Below, one piece after another: positions 1 to 12,904 of a stretch of DNA of 64,000 nt. The notes beneath the pieces were generated by a model. It was not told where the DNA came from, searched no databases, and was given only the letters and a program-made list of their open reading frames with translations. The stretch is from NCBI GenBank assembly GCA_039881145.1, contig JAYKKI010000040.1, forward strand, positions 253,001 to 317,000, written 5' to 3'. Every line of letters starts with the position of its first letter. Within the stretch, counting starts at the first letter, position 1. The DNA is from Druceiella hillmani (Eukaryota; Arthropoda; Insecta; Lepidoptera; Hepialidae). The position numbers and the translations under genes were made by a program.

Positions 1-356
1 CTATATTTCTACCTATAAGACATAGAAGAAATTGAAAACATGGATGGTCCGAAAGTATATATACATGTATATTGTTTCTTTCTAAGTCTTATCAATTCTT
101 CTAATCTTGACGTATCGCCACCCTCCGTTATAATATTTAAATTATAAAGTGTGAATATAATTTGTTCATATTTTGATTTCTAAAATTATTTAAGTAGTTT
201 TTTATTTTGTTAAATATTCTTATAAATAATAACTAACAATTTACAATCACTCTATTTTTCGAATTATAATTGGAATAAAAGTGTATAATTGGCAAGAGAA
301 TATTAGTTGAAATTTTGAATAGAAATACGTTTTGTAGTAATAAAAAGTACTTGACA
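1..356. other. AT-rich intergenic, nothing recognised
   Basis: No ORF of note, no low-complexity array and no repeat partner that I could find in the window. Confidence 0.5.
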
Positions 357-476
357 AACTGCAAAAGGTGAATTTCGAAGAAATACTAGTATTACAGATC
401 TCGACTTTTGAGGTGCTTTCATTATATTTTTCACTAACATGGTCCTCAGATCAGGTCACCCTAAAAAAATATGCAG
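357..476 (+). repeat. Dispersed repeat G, copy 1
   Basis: The stretch contains 'CTCAGATCAGGTCACC', which recurs on the opposite strand at 47,850-47,950. Homology continues into the flank ('AGGTGAATTTC.AAGA.AT' in both). The two copies are old and diverged, and no coding potential is seen. This is probably a fragment of an unnamed transposable element. Confidence 0.55.
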
Positions 477-735
477 TCAAAATTCATGTATAGTTTGTTG
501 ACGGACAAAATTGATTCAATGGTTTTTAAATGATGCTAGTTTAAGATATAATAAAATTCACAAATTGATCTTATAGTCAAAAACGCAAATTATGTAGGAA
601 ATTTTAAAATAGTTACACATTTTAAAATAGTACACTTATATTGAAAACTTTTTTAATTACTTTTCGAACAGGAAACCAATTATAAAAAAAATTGTATTAT
701 GGCTTAAAAAAACCTAACCTAAATATTATAAAGTT

Positions 736-781
736 TTATTATGCCACGGAAACGCACAAAAACACATTAAGATAAACGTGA
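736..781 (+). repeat. Dispersed repeat F, copy 1
   Basis: 'CATTAAGATAAACGTGA' and the preceding 'GGAAACGCACAAAA' recur with few changes, in the same orientation, at 17,668-17,712. It is a short fragment of an unidentified repeat; the flanks are too diverged to extend it confidently. Confidence 0.5.
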
Positions 782-983
782 CCCATATAAACAATTATAA
801 AAAAAATCGGAAGCAGTCATGAGGACTGTTTACAGAAGTGAAAACTTAAAACTGTATTTTGAAATTTTAAACTGATTGTAATATTAAAAATACCATAAAA
901 TTATTAAGACTTTTTAAAATTAAAAACTCTTAATAATTTTATAATTAGTATTTCATTATTAGTTGTCGACCTAATGTTTTATA

Positions 984-986
<3 letters not shown>

Positions 987-1037
<51 letters not shown>

Positions 1038-1062
1038 TGTGTGTGTGTGTGTGCGTGTGTAC
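987..1062. repeat. (AT)n followed by (GT)n microsatellite
   Basis: An uninterrupted AT run (987-1034) passes directly into a GT-rich run (about 1,036-1,062). Together with the following (CCCCTT) array it makes a compound simple-sequence block. Open frames across it are low-complexity artefacts. Confidence 0.95.
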
Positions 1063-1095
1063 AATACCAGGTGACCGAGGGATGCTCGATGTATT

Positions 1096-1776
1096 CCCCT
1101 TCCCCTTCCCCTTCCCCTTCCCCTTCCCCTTCCCCTTCCCCTTCCCCTTCCCCTTCCCCTTCCCCTTCCCCTTCCCCTTCCCCTTCCCCTTCCCCTTCCC
1201 CTTCCCCTTCCCCTTCCCCTTCCCCTTCCCCTTCCCCTTCCCCTTCCCCTTCCCCTTCCCCTTCCCCTTCCCCTTCCCCTTCCCCTTCCCCTTCCCCTTC
1301 CCCTTCCCCTTCCCCTTCCCCTTCCCCTTCCCCTTCCCCTTCCCCTTCCCCTTCCCCTTCCCCTTCCCCTTCCCCTTCCCCTTCCCCTTCCCCTTCCCCT
1401 TCCCCTTCCCCTTCCCCTTCCCCTTCCCCTTCCCCTTCCCCTTCCCCTTCCCCTTCCCCTTCCCCTTCCCCTTCCCCTTCCCCTTCCCCTTCCCCTTCCC
1501 CTTCCCCTTCCCCTTCCCCTTCCCCTTCCCCTTCCCCTTCCCCTTCCCCTTCCCCTTCCCCTTCCCCTTCCCCTTCCCCTTCCCCTTCCCCTTCCCCTTC
1601 CCCTTCCCCTTCCCCTTCCCCTTCCCCTTCCCCTTCCCCTTCCCCTTCCCCTTCCCCTTCCCCTTCCCCTTCCCCTTCCCCTTCCCCTTCCCCTTCCCCT
1701 TCCCCTTCCCCTTCCCCTTCCCCTTCCCCTTCCCCTTCCCCTTCCCCTTCCCCTTCCCCTTCCCCTTCCCCTTCCC
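1096..1776. repeat. (CCCCTT)n hexanucleotide array, about 113 perfect copies
   Basis: The sequence CCCCTT repeats without a single visible interruption for about 681 bases, then degrades into C-rich sequence up to about 1,814. One strand is all pyrimidine and the other all purine (AAGGGG)n, so the array is a mirror repeat with regular G4 runs. Such sequence can in principle form triplex, G-quadruplex or i-motif structures. It gives rise to long artefactual frames (Pro-Phe, Pro-Ser, Gly-Arg and Gly-Glu repeats) that are not genes. It is not the canonical insect telomere TTAGG. The perfection implies recent expansion or an assembly/polishing effect. Confidence 0.97.
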
Positions 1777-2169
1777 TCCCCACCTCCCCCCCTCCCCCCT
1801 CCCCCTCCCCCTCCCAATTCAAATAATAATTCATTATACAAATGGTAGTTTATGCCTAGTAAAAATTTATAGAGAGGAATCTACGTCTACCAATATCCCT
1901 TGGAAGTCATAATACTTGATGAATTAAGAAAAGCTATTAAGGGTAGTAAACCCTTAATAATTTTTCTTAAATCTTCTATAATTGTAATAATTTTTTTAAG
2001 AAAAAAAATAAGAATATTTTTTTTAGACATCAGGAATGTTCGATACTTAAATCTTTTTTCGATGTACGTGTCTACCTTACTCTCTTTTAAGCCTGTCTAC
2101 CCAGTTTTACCCAGTTCGAGCAAATTTAAAAATAAATATATGCGTGGCTATATATTAATAAATGATAAT

Positions 2170-3240
2170 TTATTTAAATAACAATTATATTAAACCAAAC
2201 TTCAATCCTTCAAATCATTTGCGAAAACTACCACACCATTTCGTGAAAAAATCTTTTAAATTTTTAAGTCCACTGTTGATAAGCGCTTTGATATTAACTT
2301 CAGCACCGGCCTGTTTTCACCAGTATCAGATTGATGTTACAAAGAGCCTCACCTACAAATTTAACAATAATTAAACACATTGGCAAATTTCAAACCGTTC
2401 GCCTCGGGGCGTTCCCTGCCAGTAAATATCGAAACATCTCAATTAATAAGTGATACTCGAGTTACGCAAGCGTCCAACCTAAGTGTGGTTTGGAGGCACA
2501 CCAATTAAATTATATACGGTGGGTAGATTAATTGGAATTAGATTAGTTTAGTTCCGTTCCTAATGTAATCGCATTTGTAAAATTACTCGATAATATTATA
2601 TCTATTTGTGGGCGGATTCAATTGAAGTTTCGAATGTATGTGTATGCAAAAGTAAAGGCTTACACCGTAATTCTACGTGTGTTTCGAGATAACATAAGTT
2701 CATTGACAGTGCTAATAAATTTAATGTAATAACCGATTTCATTTAAAAAAAATTTTTTGTTATAATAGCCATCCATTTATCGCCATCAAAAATTCTGAAA
2801 ATTTAACACATGTGTAACATTGTGCAAATTGTCTTACATAATGCACCATATAAACTTTTAAGAAATTAAGTACGAATATAGGATTTACACAACTAACATA
2901 ATTCGTCGATCTAATGAGAAAAAAACTTGTAATGCCGTTCGATGGAATTTTTTCGATGGAATTTTTGCAAAAATTTGGAGAATAGTATATTTCTAATACC
3001 TGATAACTCCAGCTGGTGAAGAAATGAAACCAAAATAAGAAAATTTTCCATCTCCATAATTAGAAAAGGCGAAAACTTTTATTTATCATTATCTCTAAGC
3101 TAAAGGATACAGAGTTACGAGTTTTCCTCATTAGATCGACGGAATACACTCGTATTTGTATAGTTGGTAATGCCAAAGCAGTTTACTACTTTTAAAGATA
3201 TAATGTGCACACTTTAATATAACGTACGAGTATATTCAAC
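2170..3240 (-). repeat. Dispersed family D, copy D1 (inverted relative to D2 and D3)
   Basis: Read on the minus strand this matches 13,870-14,960. Shared landmarks are 'AATTGAGATGTTTCGATA', the motif 'CGAACGGT.TGAAA.TTGCCAA' followed by 'GTGTTTAATTATTGTTAAA'-like sequence, and 'CCTGATAACTCCAGCTGGTGAAGA'-like sequence. No shared open frame is visible, so I treat it as non-coding repeat. An internal inverted motif (CGTCGATCTAATGAG near 2,905 and CTCATTAGATCGACG near 3,130) lies within it. Confidence 0.75.
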
Positions 3241-3244
3241 ATCC

Positions 3245-6190
3245 TGCAATGATACTGTTATAATGTCTGGATTAGATATGTTCCATCGAAGGAGTGGCTA
3301 CAGATTAAATATCATTAAGTGTATGTTTGTAGGAAGCTGAGATGGGAGCAGACGGGGTGTGAAGGACGACGTACATACATTATTGACGTACATACAATAT
3401 TGTATTGCTGTACATGCAGTATTGTATTCATTGTACATGAACACAGTATTATATGACGTCATAATCTTAATTTAATTTTTTATTATGGTGAGAGAAAGTT
3501 AAATTTATTTTTTTTATTCTAGTATAAAAGTTAAATGGGTATAATGATTTAAAAACTATAGAGATTTACAACTGATGATATACATTTTGACTTTTGTTTT
3601 AATTTTTTAACCAATAACAAATTTAAAGAAGTATCGAACAGGTATTAATTTTGGGTCCACGATGGGCAAAATTTTACTTACTTGATGTTGGGATACTTTA
3701 TATATGTTATAAATAATGAACATGTTATTACAATAATTAAAATGTCTCCTACCTATAATGAAACGGTCTGGCATTTGACCTACACAGATACATTCGACAG
3801 AGAGATAAATTTCGAATTCGAGTACCTACCGCTAATATTGACAGTATACCGTTAATTTTGACGGTCGTTTTAACGGAAATTACATCAATACTTAAATATA
3901 TATATTAAATTGAGTTATTAGATGTAGTCAAATCACATTGACTTAAACAGTGGTTGAATATTTATTCTAATTTTTATAGATCCCCGCCATGGCCTATAAA
4001 CTAGATTATCGAATAAAAAAAAGAGATATTACGAATATCGTAGTCGCATTATATAAACGATGTACTTTTATTTTCTAACTTCAACAACAACAAAATTTAA
4101 ATACGTAAAAAAGTGTTATTTATTTACACTGTAACATATAGTTACGTAATGTTTCACTCATAATTTAATAGTCTTTTATTACATGCATTCATTCCTACAT
4201 ATATATTTTTTTAATAGATTTTATGATAAGACAAACATTCTTATGATTTTTACATATCCGTCCGTCTTTCCATCTATTACACAGCTGCACAGTTATTTTA
4301 TTTACAGATCTACATAAATTAATTTTGTAGGTATATATTTAATATGCAAATCTAAAGTATTACGTAGCAAAATATTAAAAAAAATGTTTTTAAAGAAAAA
4401 AACAAAGTTTCATTCATCATGTTTTCATTCATAAACCCAATCTAATAAATATACATAATGTGAGAGGTAGAAAACTTTGTACGAACTTCTAGGTGATGTG
4501 GAAGGTAGGAAACCTGAATTTTCAATCATTGTTTGAAAAGTCTAAAAAATTCTCTGGTTAGGATTTTATTACAACCTTCAAATAAAATTACATTGGTTAA
4601 TTTTAATCAATCGGAAATGGATAATTATTTTAAATTTTTTTGTAAATACCTTGCTACGTAATAATATTATTACCTAGCAAGATATTAGAAAAGAGTTTTT
4701 TAAAGTGAAAAGTTAATACTTAATTTATAATTATTTTCTTTCCCAAATTTCTCAGCCATATGAAAAAAAAAATTTGATATGATTAGATAGATAGACATTT
4801 GATTAGAAATTTCAAATGAAATTATTTCGATTGAATCAATTATTTCAACATAAATAAGGAACTCCTTATTTACATACCTCTACTTGTGCATTCCATTCCC
4901 ACGCACTATTTATTTATTTCAAGTTTCATAGGTTGTTTACTTAATTAAAAATAAAAATTTTAATAACAATTTTTCCTTTGAAGGGATGCTTAATTGAACG
5001 TTAAGAGTTAATTTGTTATATGTGCTATGTGGTTATTAGATCACGGTTGCACATATCCATGTTGTCTAAATATATCCTCGTCATGTATGTGCTTTGATTA
5101 TTTCATCTTACACAAATAAAACGTTGTTTATGTATCATAATTTTCGATAATGTTATAATTTTTCTCTGTTTCCTTATTTTTCAACCCTTAAAAATCATGA
5201 ATGTAACGTTTTACTTTTACAATGATACAATTGGATTTCATGATTTTGTAAATAAACCAAATGTTTTCTAGACATTTACTTTTAATTTATGGAAACAATC
5301 CTTCTATCGACTGTGTAAAAAAATAATCAAAATATATTAAGACTAATTATAACACCATATTATTGATGTAATAACATTTTGAAGAATAATTTTCATTCAA
5401 CCTTATTTTATATATTTAAATGTACCATTGCAACTTCCATAAATCAACTTCACTAATTGACCTTTCAATAAGCACAGCTTTAAATTCAATGAATAACGTG
5501 CCCTTTCTCCAGTGAATTTGGTTTAAACCAAATTTGATAGCGCACAAGATTTTTAATAAATTACAATTATTAAAAGGACTAAATGTTACGAATCAAAATA
5601 TATTTTAAATGTTTCGTTTTAACCTTACAGAAATTCCGTTTATTGCAAAAAAGTTGCAGAATTTGTAAAACGTTTGCACAGCATTTTTAACCTTAAAATG
5701 AAATTTATATATATAGTTCGCAAATATGTCCTCTTTGCGACAAACAATAAAATTGACTTATTAAATTGATTATAATGATTAAATTGATTGAAAATTAATT
5801 TTCTCATAATTTGTATGCAAATGTGTGCGGTGTGTACGTGCGAATGTAAATTTTATGCATATATGTGTGGTGCCTACGTTATATGCAGTTTGTGTCTGTA
5901 TTTGTAACATCGACTGTACTTATTTTTACGTCTATGTCTAGGCTGTATCTTTGGTGTACATGTATATATGTCTCTATTTCTATTGGCGCATGTTATTCAA
6001 AAGTTTTTTGGGTTTGTGTAAACCCTCATAAGAATACTTTGGCAAGATATGTTTTTAAAGGTACTCCTTGAACTTAATGAATATTCTAAGCAATTTATTT
6101 TAATAATCAACAGATATTTGATTTGTAATTTTTATAATATATAAAAATTTGCATAAAAGTAAAAAAAACTAACGAATAAACGCATTTAAA
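3245..6190. other. AT-rich intergenic, no gene recognised
   Basis: Only short chance frames are present. A small palindrome (AAATAAGGA/TCCTTATTT, about 4,852-4,871) and a loosely repeated GTACAT.CA.TATTGTATT motif around 3,370-3,440 are the only structures noticed. Nothing here is recognised as coding or RNA. Confidence 0.45.
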
Positions 6191-7568
6191 TGTTAATAAA
6201 AGCGCGTTCCTAAAATTCATAGGCGCAGCATTCTCACAGAGATGACGATTACAGAGATCATTTGAAAAAGTCTTACTAATCGAAAAATTTTTACACGAGT
6301 TAAAACCAAGCAAAGAAATATGAATGTAATGAATCAAATTTTATTCTGCTCACCATTGTTAAACTTCCTTTTTTATCGAAGTATGAATGTTTTATTCAGT
6401 AATTTTAACGATATAGAATACTCTCGACAATACCATATATTTAAAGAAAAAAGTTATAATAAAATCAGAGCTGAAAGTGTCGAACTAACATTTAAAAAAT
6501 TTACAGTGTAATGAACTTTTCTTCAATAAAAGGCCATCAATAAGAGGGAAAAATTTAATTTTTTTTAATTTAAGTTTATTCGGTTCACAGAGTATAACAT
6601 TGAATTCTTTGAATTGAAATTTTTTAATTTTTTAGTCGACTAATTTTTGTTAATGAAAAAGATACACTTAATTAAATGTGTCAAAAATGTGGACGATCAA
6701 TTTTTACTTTCAACCTTCTACAAATTTCTTCAATTATTTCATATGTATGTACAATATTTTCATTCCTTAATATATATTTATATAATACCAGTTAAATTTA
6801 ACTAAATAAACAGAACATATGTGGAAACCAGTTGTTATTATTATAAAGAAATATATATTCTCCCGTTTCGATACAATTTACTTAGTTCACACTAAGCTAT
6901 TAACATAAAAGAAACAAAATCTAACTCAATATAATGGAAAGTAGCAAATTAAATTACGTTACCCATTTTGCTTTTTAATTAAATGATACGATATTAATAA
7001 AACGTCGAAAGGAACGTTTAACAGCGATGAAGAAAAAGGGATGACATATACAATAAATGGTTATCAATATTTAATATACATACGTTAAACAAAGAAACCT
7101 TAACTCCAAAACATCAAAAAATGTATTAGAACTTATTTCACACTTATAGGATTAATGGAAACTAGCGTGACCCGTGCAAAGTCTTCGCATTATTTATTCC
7201 ATTATGAAGCTCAGATGACAGATCAAACAAATATTTTACTAAAATTGACATATAGAGGCGCAATTATCAAAAGCATTGAGCTAAAGCGCCACTTTATTTA
7301 TACGTGAGTGGATTTGAAATTAAACAAAAATTTTACCGACCGTCAATCATATTGACGTTGAGCCGTTAGATGGCAGCATTGCTGTTTTGTGTATATAATT
7401 TTAATAATTAATTAATTTGCAAAAACAATAGCAATAATAAATTTTTTAGTTGTGGATGCCGGTAGAGCAAGCAATTATCTATAAAATGATATACAATTTA
7501 TGTGGATTAGTTGTGAGGTTTTTTCTAAAAAGGGAGAGTAACATCTTAACCTTAGCGTATTAATATAT

Positions 7569-7570
<2 letters not shown>

Positions 7571-7621
<51 letters not shown>
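7571..7621. repeat. (GAT)17 microsatellite
   Basis: A perfect trinucleotide run within segment A; not seen at the matching place in C, so it expanded after duplication. Confidence 0.95.
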
Positions 7622-8536
7622 AGTAAGTGATGAAAAAGAAAATAATAATAAAAACGGATAGCAAAAAAATGCATGTTATTCACATAACTTCTAAGCTAAG
7701 TAGCAAGCACATACAGTTCAGTATTTATCAGTAAATGCAAAAAAGGAAATTTCTCAGTTCAAGACGACGTGATCACAATAGACTTTGAATACAGAACTAT
7801 TCATTCCCAGAATGTTATGCTCATTTATACTATAGCCCTTTTATTCATCATAGTCGATCTAAAATATAATGTCTCGAAACCCAAAAAACTGGATATTTGA
7901 TATTTCTACTAATAAAATTGTTAATTGTAGATAAAAATGAAAAATGTTAAATTAAAGATAATATTGGAGAGAATCTCCAACGAGTAAATATTAATGGAAA
8001 AATTTTGTTAGTCAAACAATTTATCACATTATTCGTATATTTATATTTTATTGAAAAATATTGCACCCAGACCTCCCAATTGCTTTACCGTTTTTTTTAT
8101 TTTTCGCAGAAAACTTTGGATTAAACATTTCGAATAATATTTTCTTAGATGTTTGTTGACACAACAAATTACAAGTGCAGATCGTATAATATATTTCTGG
8201 AATAGTTTTAGTAAAGGCTAATTTATTTCTTGAGCATTTTTCATTTACGATTACTTAAAATTCTCGGTAGAAAAAAATAAAAAAAATTAAAGTGAATAGT
8301 AATAAGTAAACATAAAAATCTAAGTATCAGACATAGCAAGCATTTAAATCATTGAAGGATGTTCTGTTTTAATGAAAAGAATACGTGCAAAAAAATTAGT
8401 TGTATTACATACAGCATAAACAAATTTAGTGATATTTATCGGGATTTGAATATAAATTATTTTTCAACAAAAGCAAGACCCATCTCAGCATCATCTATAA
8501 TATTTCTCAATAATCCCAATCATTCATGAATATATT

Positions 8537-8795
8537 GAATATATTTGGCATTCATTTTGTAGAAATTCATTATTCACGATTAAATGAAACTACGTGATGT
8601 AGTATTATTTCTACTTTCTTTAATTTCTTTACCACGACCTAGGTTTCGTTGTATTACAGCATCTTCAGGAGGGATATTAGCGAAGATCTTTGCTAATAGC
8701 CCACATGATGATGTTGTAATACAACGAAACCTAGGTCGTGGTAAAGAAATTAAAGAAAGTAGAAATAATACTATATCACGTAGTTTCAGTTAATC
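8537..8795 (+). mobile_element. Palindromic MITE, copy 1
   Basis: The element begins GAATATATTTGG, has an asymmetric left leader, then two arms of roughly 90-100 bases. The arms (ATTAAATGAAACTACGTGAT... and its complement) are nearly perfect complements, and the centre is itself complementary around AAGATCTT. It is flanked by the 11-mers ATGAATATATT (8,526-8,536) and AGGAATATATT (8,796-8,806), which match at 10 of 11 positions and are read as a target-site duplication. The 69-codon frame across it is an artefact of the palindrome. The paralogous site in segment C lacks the insert. It encodes no transposase, so it must be mobilised in trans. Confidence 0.85.
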
Positions 8796-11500
8796 AGGAA
8801 TATATTATTTGCACTATATTCTGCCTTATTGGTATTCATAGTTGCACAGGGATTCGTGTTCATTAATAATGAACGGATGAAGACAATTTGAAGTTCAGTA
8901 TCTAAGGGGATTTATTTTATTTTCATGAAATACAGTTTTTAAATAGGATGCGATCGTTTTAAAAAATGGAAACGGACCTCATATTCAATGAAATCCATGT
9001 GCGCTTTTTACTATGAATGGCAAATGCGCCCTAATAAGGAAAAAGCTTAGTAGCTAACATTAGGCAGGATTTTCGTATCAACTTTAAATATAAATTAATA
9101 AACAAGACAAATTGATCTTTTAAAACATAACAGAGAAATTAAGGCATTTTTTTATGAAAAGGTGGATATAAATTTACTGCCAGTCATTTAATTAAACCTA
9201 AATAAAGACTCATACGGAGGTCACCAGATGTTATATATAAGAACCAAGTTGATCATATTCTGATTTTATTGAATAGTCTTTAGATTAAACTGATGTCAAA
9301 TCGGTCATAGTTTTTAAGATTAATTCAGAATTTTGATTATCTCATTAACATAAAAATATGAAATATGTGGGAAATTTCAAAAGAGAGAAAGCCAGATTGA
9401 AACATATTAACTTTGTGAAGTTAGCCTTCATATTTATAGAAGAAGAGAACTGGAATATAGAAAAGATCAAAATAGAGAAATAGATGAACCTGTGAATATT
9501 TCCAAAGGGAGGTTCTGGGCAACCATGCATTGTCGTGCCAAATTCAATAAATAAAAACCTTCATTTTAAAAACCTTAAATTGAATCCATAAATATGTTTA
9601 ATTAATCCGTTCGTTTCCATAGAACCTTAACCGTGCTCTTCATATCCGCCATTTACCTAAGTAATGTTCAAAATAATATAAAAATTGTACTAAGCGTATT
9701 TTATGAAAAAGTTGAGAGTCTATAAAATAATAATATCCGCTCAACTGAGTTATTGTCGTCACAAATTAAGCCAATTTAATAAAGAACGTTTCATTGATAT
9801 CAAGATAACACACATCTTCCTAATACATTATTTCCAAGCGTAATTAATTATTGAATAAGTTTTTTAAACATTGCATTGTTATCTTAATGCAACCACTTAA
9901 TCTTTTGATGAATCAATAGGAGTTTTCTTTAAGTAGAAATGAATAATTTAATGTCATTTGTATATGACTTCTCTTTGATATTATCATTAACAGCTCCCTT
10001 GTAAGAGACTACCAGTAACAATAGCTCGGTCTTAATGCAGACGTTTTGATGTCACGTTTAATAAACTTTTTGAATTGCTCGCCATTAGTATCGCCTGCTT
10101 TTGAAATACGGAGTTCTTATTCTCTTTCTGTAGACATCTTCTAGATTACTTTGGTAAATTTATATTTTGGAACAGAAGCTATTATTTCTAGAATTTTTGT
10201 AGTGAAATATTTTAGAGTACTGTCACGATACACTTTAATGTATACGGACATATAGATATTTCCAGGTATCTAAATTAGAATGATTTAAAAATTTTAAAAT
10301 AAAATAAATATAAATCTTATTTATCTGAAATTAAATTTTCTAAAAATCAACAGATATGCAATGTATTACAAATGTATGTATTTGAGTTAAAGTAATTTAG
10401 TCAATTGGTTTAGGTTTATGTCAAATATAAAATCATGTAAAGGAAATGTTTTCCAAAAGTTATAAACGTTTTAAATTTTATCTTAAAATTTTTGAACGAT
10501 TTTTAAAATAAACATTCTCTGTTTTGTCGTAAAAAAATTCATAATATTAAGTAATATGAGTAATAAAGTAAGTACCATACTTAACTGATTACTCATATTG
10601 TTCATTGGGTAAACATACACAATATTGTTTCAGTTTATTAAATAAATAACATTGATTTTAGAAAGTTTGACTTCGTAATGCCAATCTCATGAATATCTGA
10701 ATAATTCATGATTTTTTCAATAATATCATAGATCGTCAATAATAAATATTTCTGCAGAATCTTGTCTTGGAAATTACTTTTATTTTGTAATATTTAACGT
10801 TAAGAACCATATTCTGTTTTTTTTGTAAGAACTATCTAGATATACAGTATGTAACATACATAGAATTATGAGCCAACTCCTATAATTTAATGAAAATCTG
10901 CTTTCATTTAAAAATATTAATAAAAAGAAATAGCATCACATGCTTTTATACTTTCAGTGAGGCAAATAATTTTGGATACCGATACATATGGGAAAAATAC
11001 CTTTAAATATGACAGAACTTTTTCTTCTTCTTCAGATATATTTACATAACCTTCACAAAGTTTTAAAGTAAATACTTTTTTGGATAGAATCGGATATGTT
11101 GAAAAGGTATCGATATCAGTCATACAAAATAAATTCCATATGTTAACAGCGTGTCGATATCCGCCTTGGAGGTATTAAAAGTGTCATTTGTGAATGAAAC
11201 TTCTAAAGTACAGAGTGGGCATGATTTATAAGGTCACGAATAAACTTTCGACATCAGACATCGGTGAAAGAAAAACGTCGACTCGCGACTCCTAATTGAC
11301 GCTTCCGATGATTAAATGTGCGCGAAGAAAGTCATTTCTTTGCGTGTAACAATTATGAGGAAGGGAAATGCCGTCGAGGTAGGATACTAAAGGAAGAATC
11401 TGCCGGAAAAGTTTCGTATGTAAAGGGGACTGAAAGTTTGTTGTGAAGGCAACTAAGCAAGTTCGACTTTAACAAGGAGTTGGCTTGTTTCATATTGTGT

Positions 11501-11611
11501 TCACAATTAAATGAAAACACGTGATGTAGTATTAGTTCTACTTTCACATCACGTAGTTTCATTTAATTGTGAATAATGAATTTCTACAAAATTAACGCCA
11601 AATACATTCAA
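11501..11611 (-). mobile_element. Palindromic MITE, copy 2 (internally deleted, reverse orientation)
   Basis: The same family as copy 1 read on the minus strand: the leader TGAATGTATTTGGCG lies at the right end. Only about 20-30 bases of each arm remain around ACGTGATGTAG. The flanking 11-mers TCATATTGTGT (11,490-11,500) and TCATATAGCGT (11,612-11,622) agree at 9 of 11 positions. Segment C has a single TCATATAGC.TTATG at the corresponding site with no insert, giving a natural empty site. Confidence 0.8.
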
Positions 11612-11721
11612 TCATATAGCGTTATGATTTTATCATTATTAAAATTTTGTTTTGTCACGTATATATATTTACTCAAAAAGGTTTTTTTTTCGCTTTCTTG
11701 CACATTGAAGAGCAAAAGTAA

Positions 11722-12136
11722 GAATTATAATCATCGGATACATATACAATTTCCTGATTAAAGTAGCTGAACCTATTACACACTAAATAGTCTGTTCTAT
11801 AACTTGGCTCCTTAACACTTCTTTATCGTTAACTCACACGAATTAATTAGGAAATTAAGCTGCGTGTCGTGTAAAACCTCACTCTTATCGATTACTCATG
11901 ATTTAAAAAAAAATAAAAATGAAAATTATAATCATTGGATACATATATAATACGGTTAGTAGCTTCCTGATTAAAGTAGCTGAACTTATTACACACTAAA
12001 TAGTCTGTTCTATAACTTGGCTCCTTAACACTTCTTTATCGTTAACTCACACGAATTAATTAGGAAATTAAGCTGCGTGTCGTCAGTCCTCAGTCTTATC
12101 GATTACTAATTATTTAAATAAAAATACAAATGAAAA
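11722..12136 (+). repeat. Two-unit tandem duplication of about 200 bp
   Basis: Unit 1 (11,722-11,920) and unit 2 (11,921-12,136) share long identical stretches such as CACTAAATAGTCTGTTCTAT and CTTCTTTATCGTTAACTCAC. Unit 2 carries about a dozen extra bases near its start. Relatives B (about 23,030-23,150, inverted) and C (about 34,090-34,240) appear to have one unit each, so the duplication is specific to A. Confidence 0.9.
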
Positions 12137-12904
12137 TATTATAAAGAAAATTATTACTTTTATTTAGAATAAAATAATACATTAAATAACCGCATTATTA
12201 AAACGAACAAATTGAACAAGATTCTTTCTCTCCTTTAATTATGTTCATAATCGACATTGTACTGTAAAAGTTACAACAAATTACTCGCATTTTGGTGATT
12301 TCATATTTTTTAGTGTACTTTTATTTCGTAGTTACTTGAAATCGGTTCTATTTTCTTTGTTAAAAAGTTTTTTCGGAACAATTCTTTTTTCAAACACTCA
12401 ACACATAAACCGATAAAATAAAAAAAATTAGCGAAAATTGTAGAACTTTTAATATTGAATAAAATAAAAATTTTGAATTGTTAGCTTCACTAAATATATA
12501 GTAACAGTTTTTCGCTCCTTATTTCTCGTTTCTCGAAAAGAATAATTTTTCAAAATAGTGTTTGTGAAATAATTACAGGAGATACAGTGTTCTACCAGAT
12601 TCCTGAGTGTCCTTTTAATGTTTAATGTGCAATTTGCGTAATTATTTAAAAAAAAATTATTTATTGTTAACGGTAACAACCCACAAAGAGCAGGTTTTGT
12701 GTTAATAGCTGGATCAATAAAAATCGAAAATACTGTGCTTTAAAAATATTTTGTCCTTTTTGGCATAATATCAACATTTCACAAGATATTTAGTTTTAAA
12801 ACTTTAATAAAGATGGCTGATTTTTGGTTTGTAAATTTCTCAGAAGGCAACTCTTAACAATATTGTAAAAAAGTATTGGAATAATTATGCAAGTAGTACA
12901 ATTA

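Larger units (their letters stand above)
6200..12900 (+). repeat. Long dispersed segment A (paralogous to B and C)
   Basis: A series of colinear blocks matches C (about 29,650-35,060) in direct orientation and B (about 22,480-29,110) inverted. Anchors include TTTTACACGAGTTAAAAC (about 6,289), ACAGCGATGAA.AAAAAGGG (about 7,021), the block 9,780-10,130, the GC-richer block 11,150-11,500, and TCAAAATAGTGTTTGTGAAA (about 12,549). The copy is interrupted by MITEs at 8,537-8,795 and 11,501-11,611, which C lacks. Conserved blocks do not keep a reading frame between copies. The segment is either an old large non-autonomous element or segmental duplication; I cannot name it. Confidence 0.75.

Noticed and set aside
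1096..1776. Telomere array
   Set aside because: The unit is not TTAGG or a known telomeric variant, and the array is flanked on both sides by ordinary sequence.
945..1912. Four long frames across the (CCCCTT) array
   Set aside because: Dipeptide repeats produced by a hexanucleotide array on both strands; no complex sequence.
8584..8793. 69-codon frame
   Set aside because: Lies entirely within the MITE palindrome and is self-complementary in origin.
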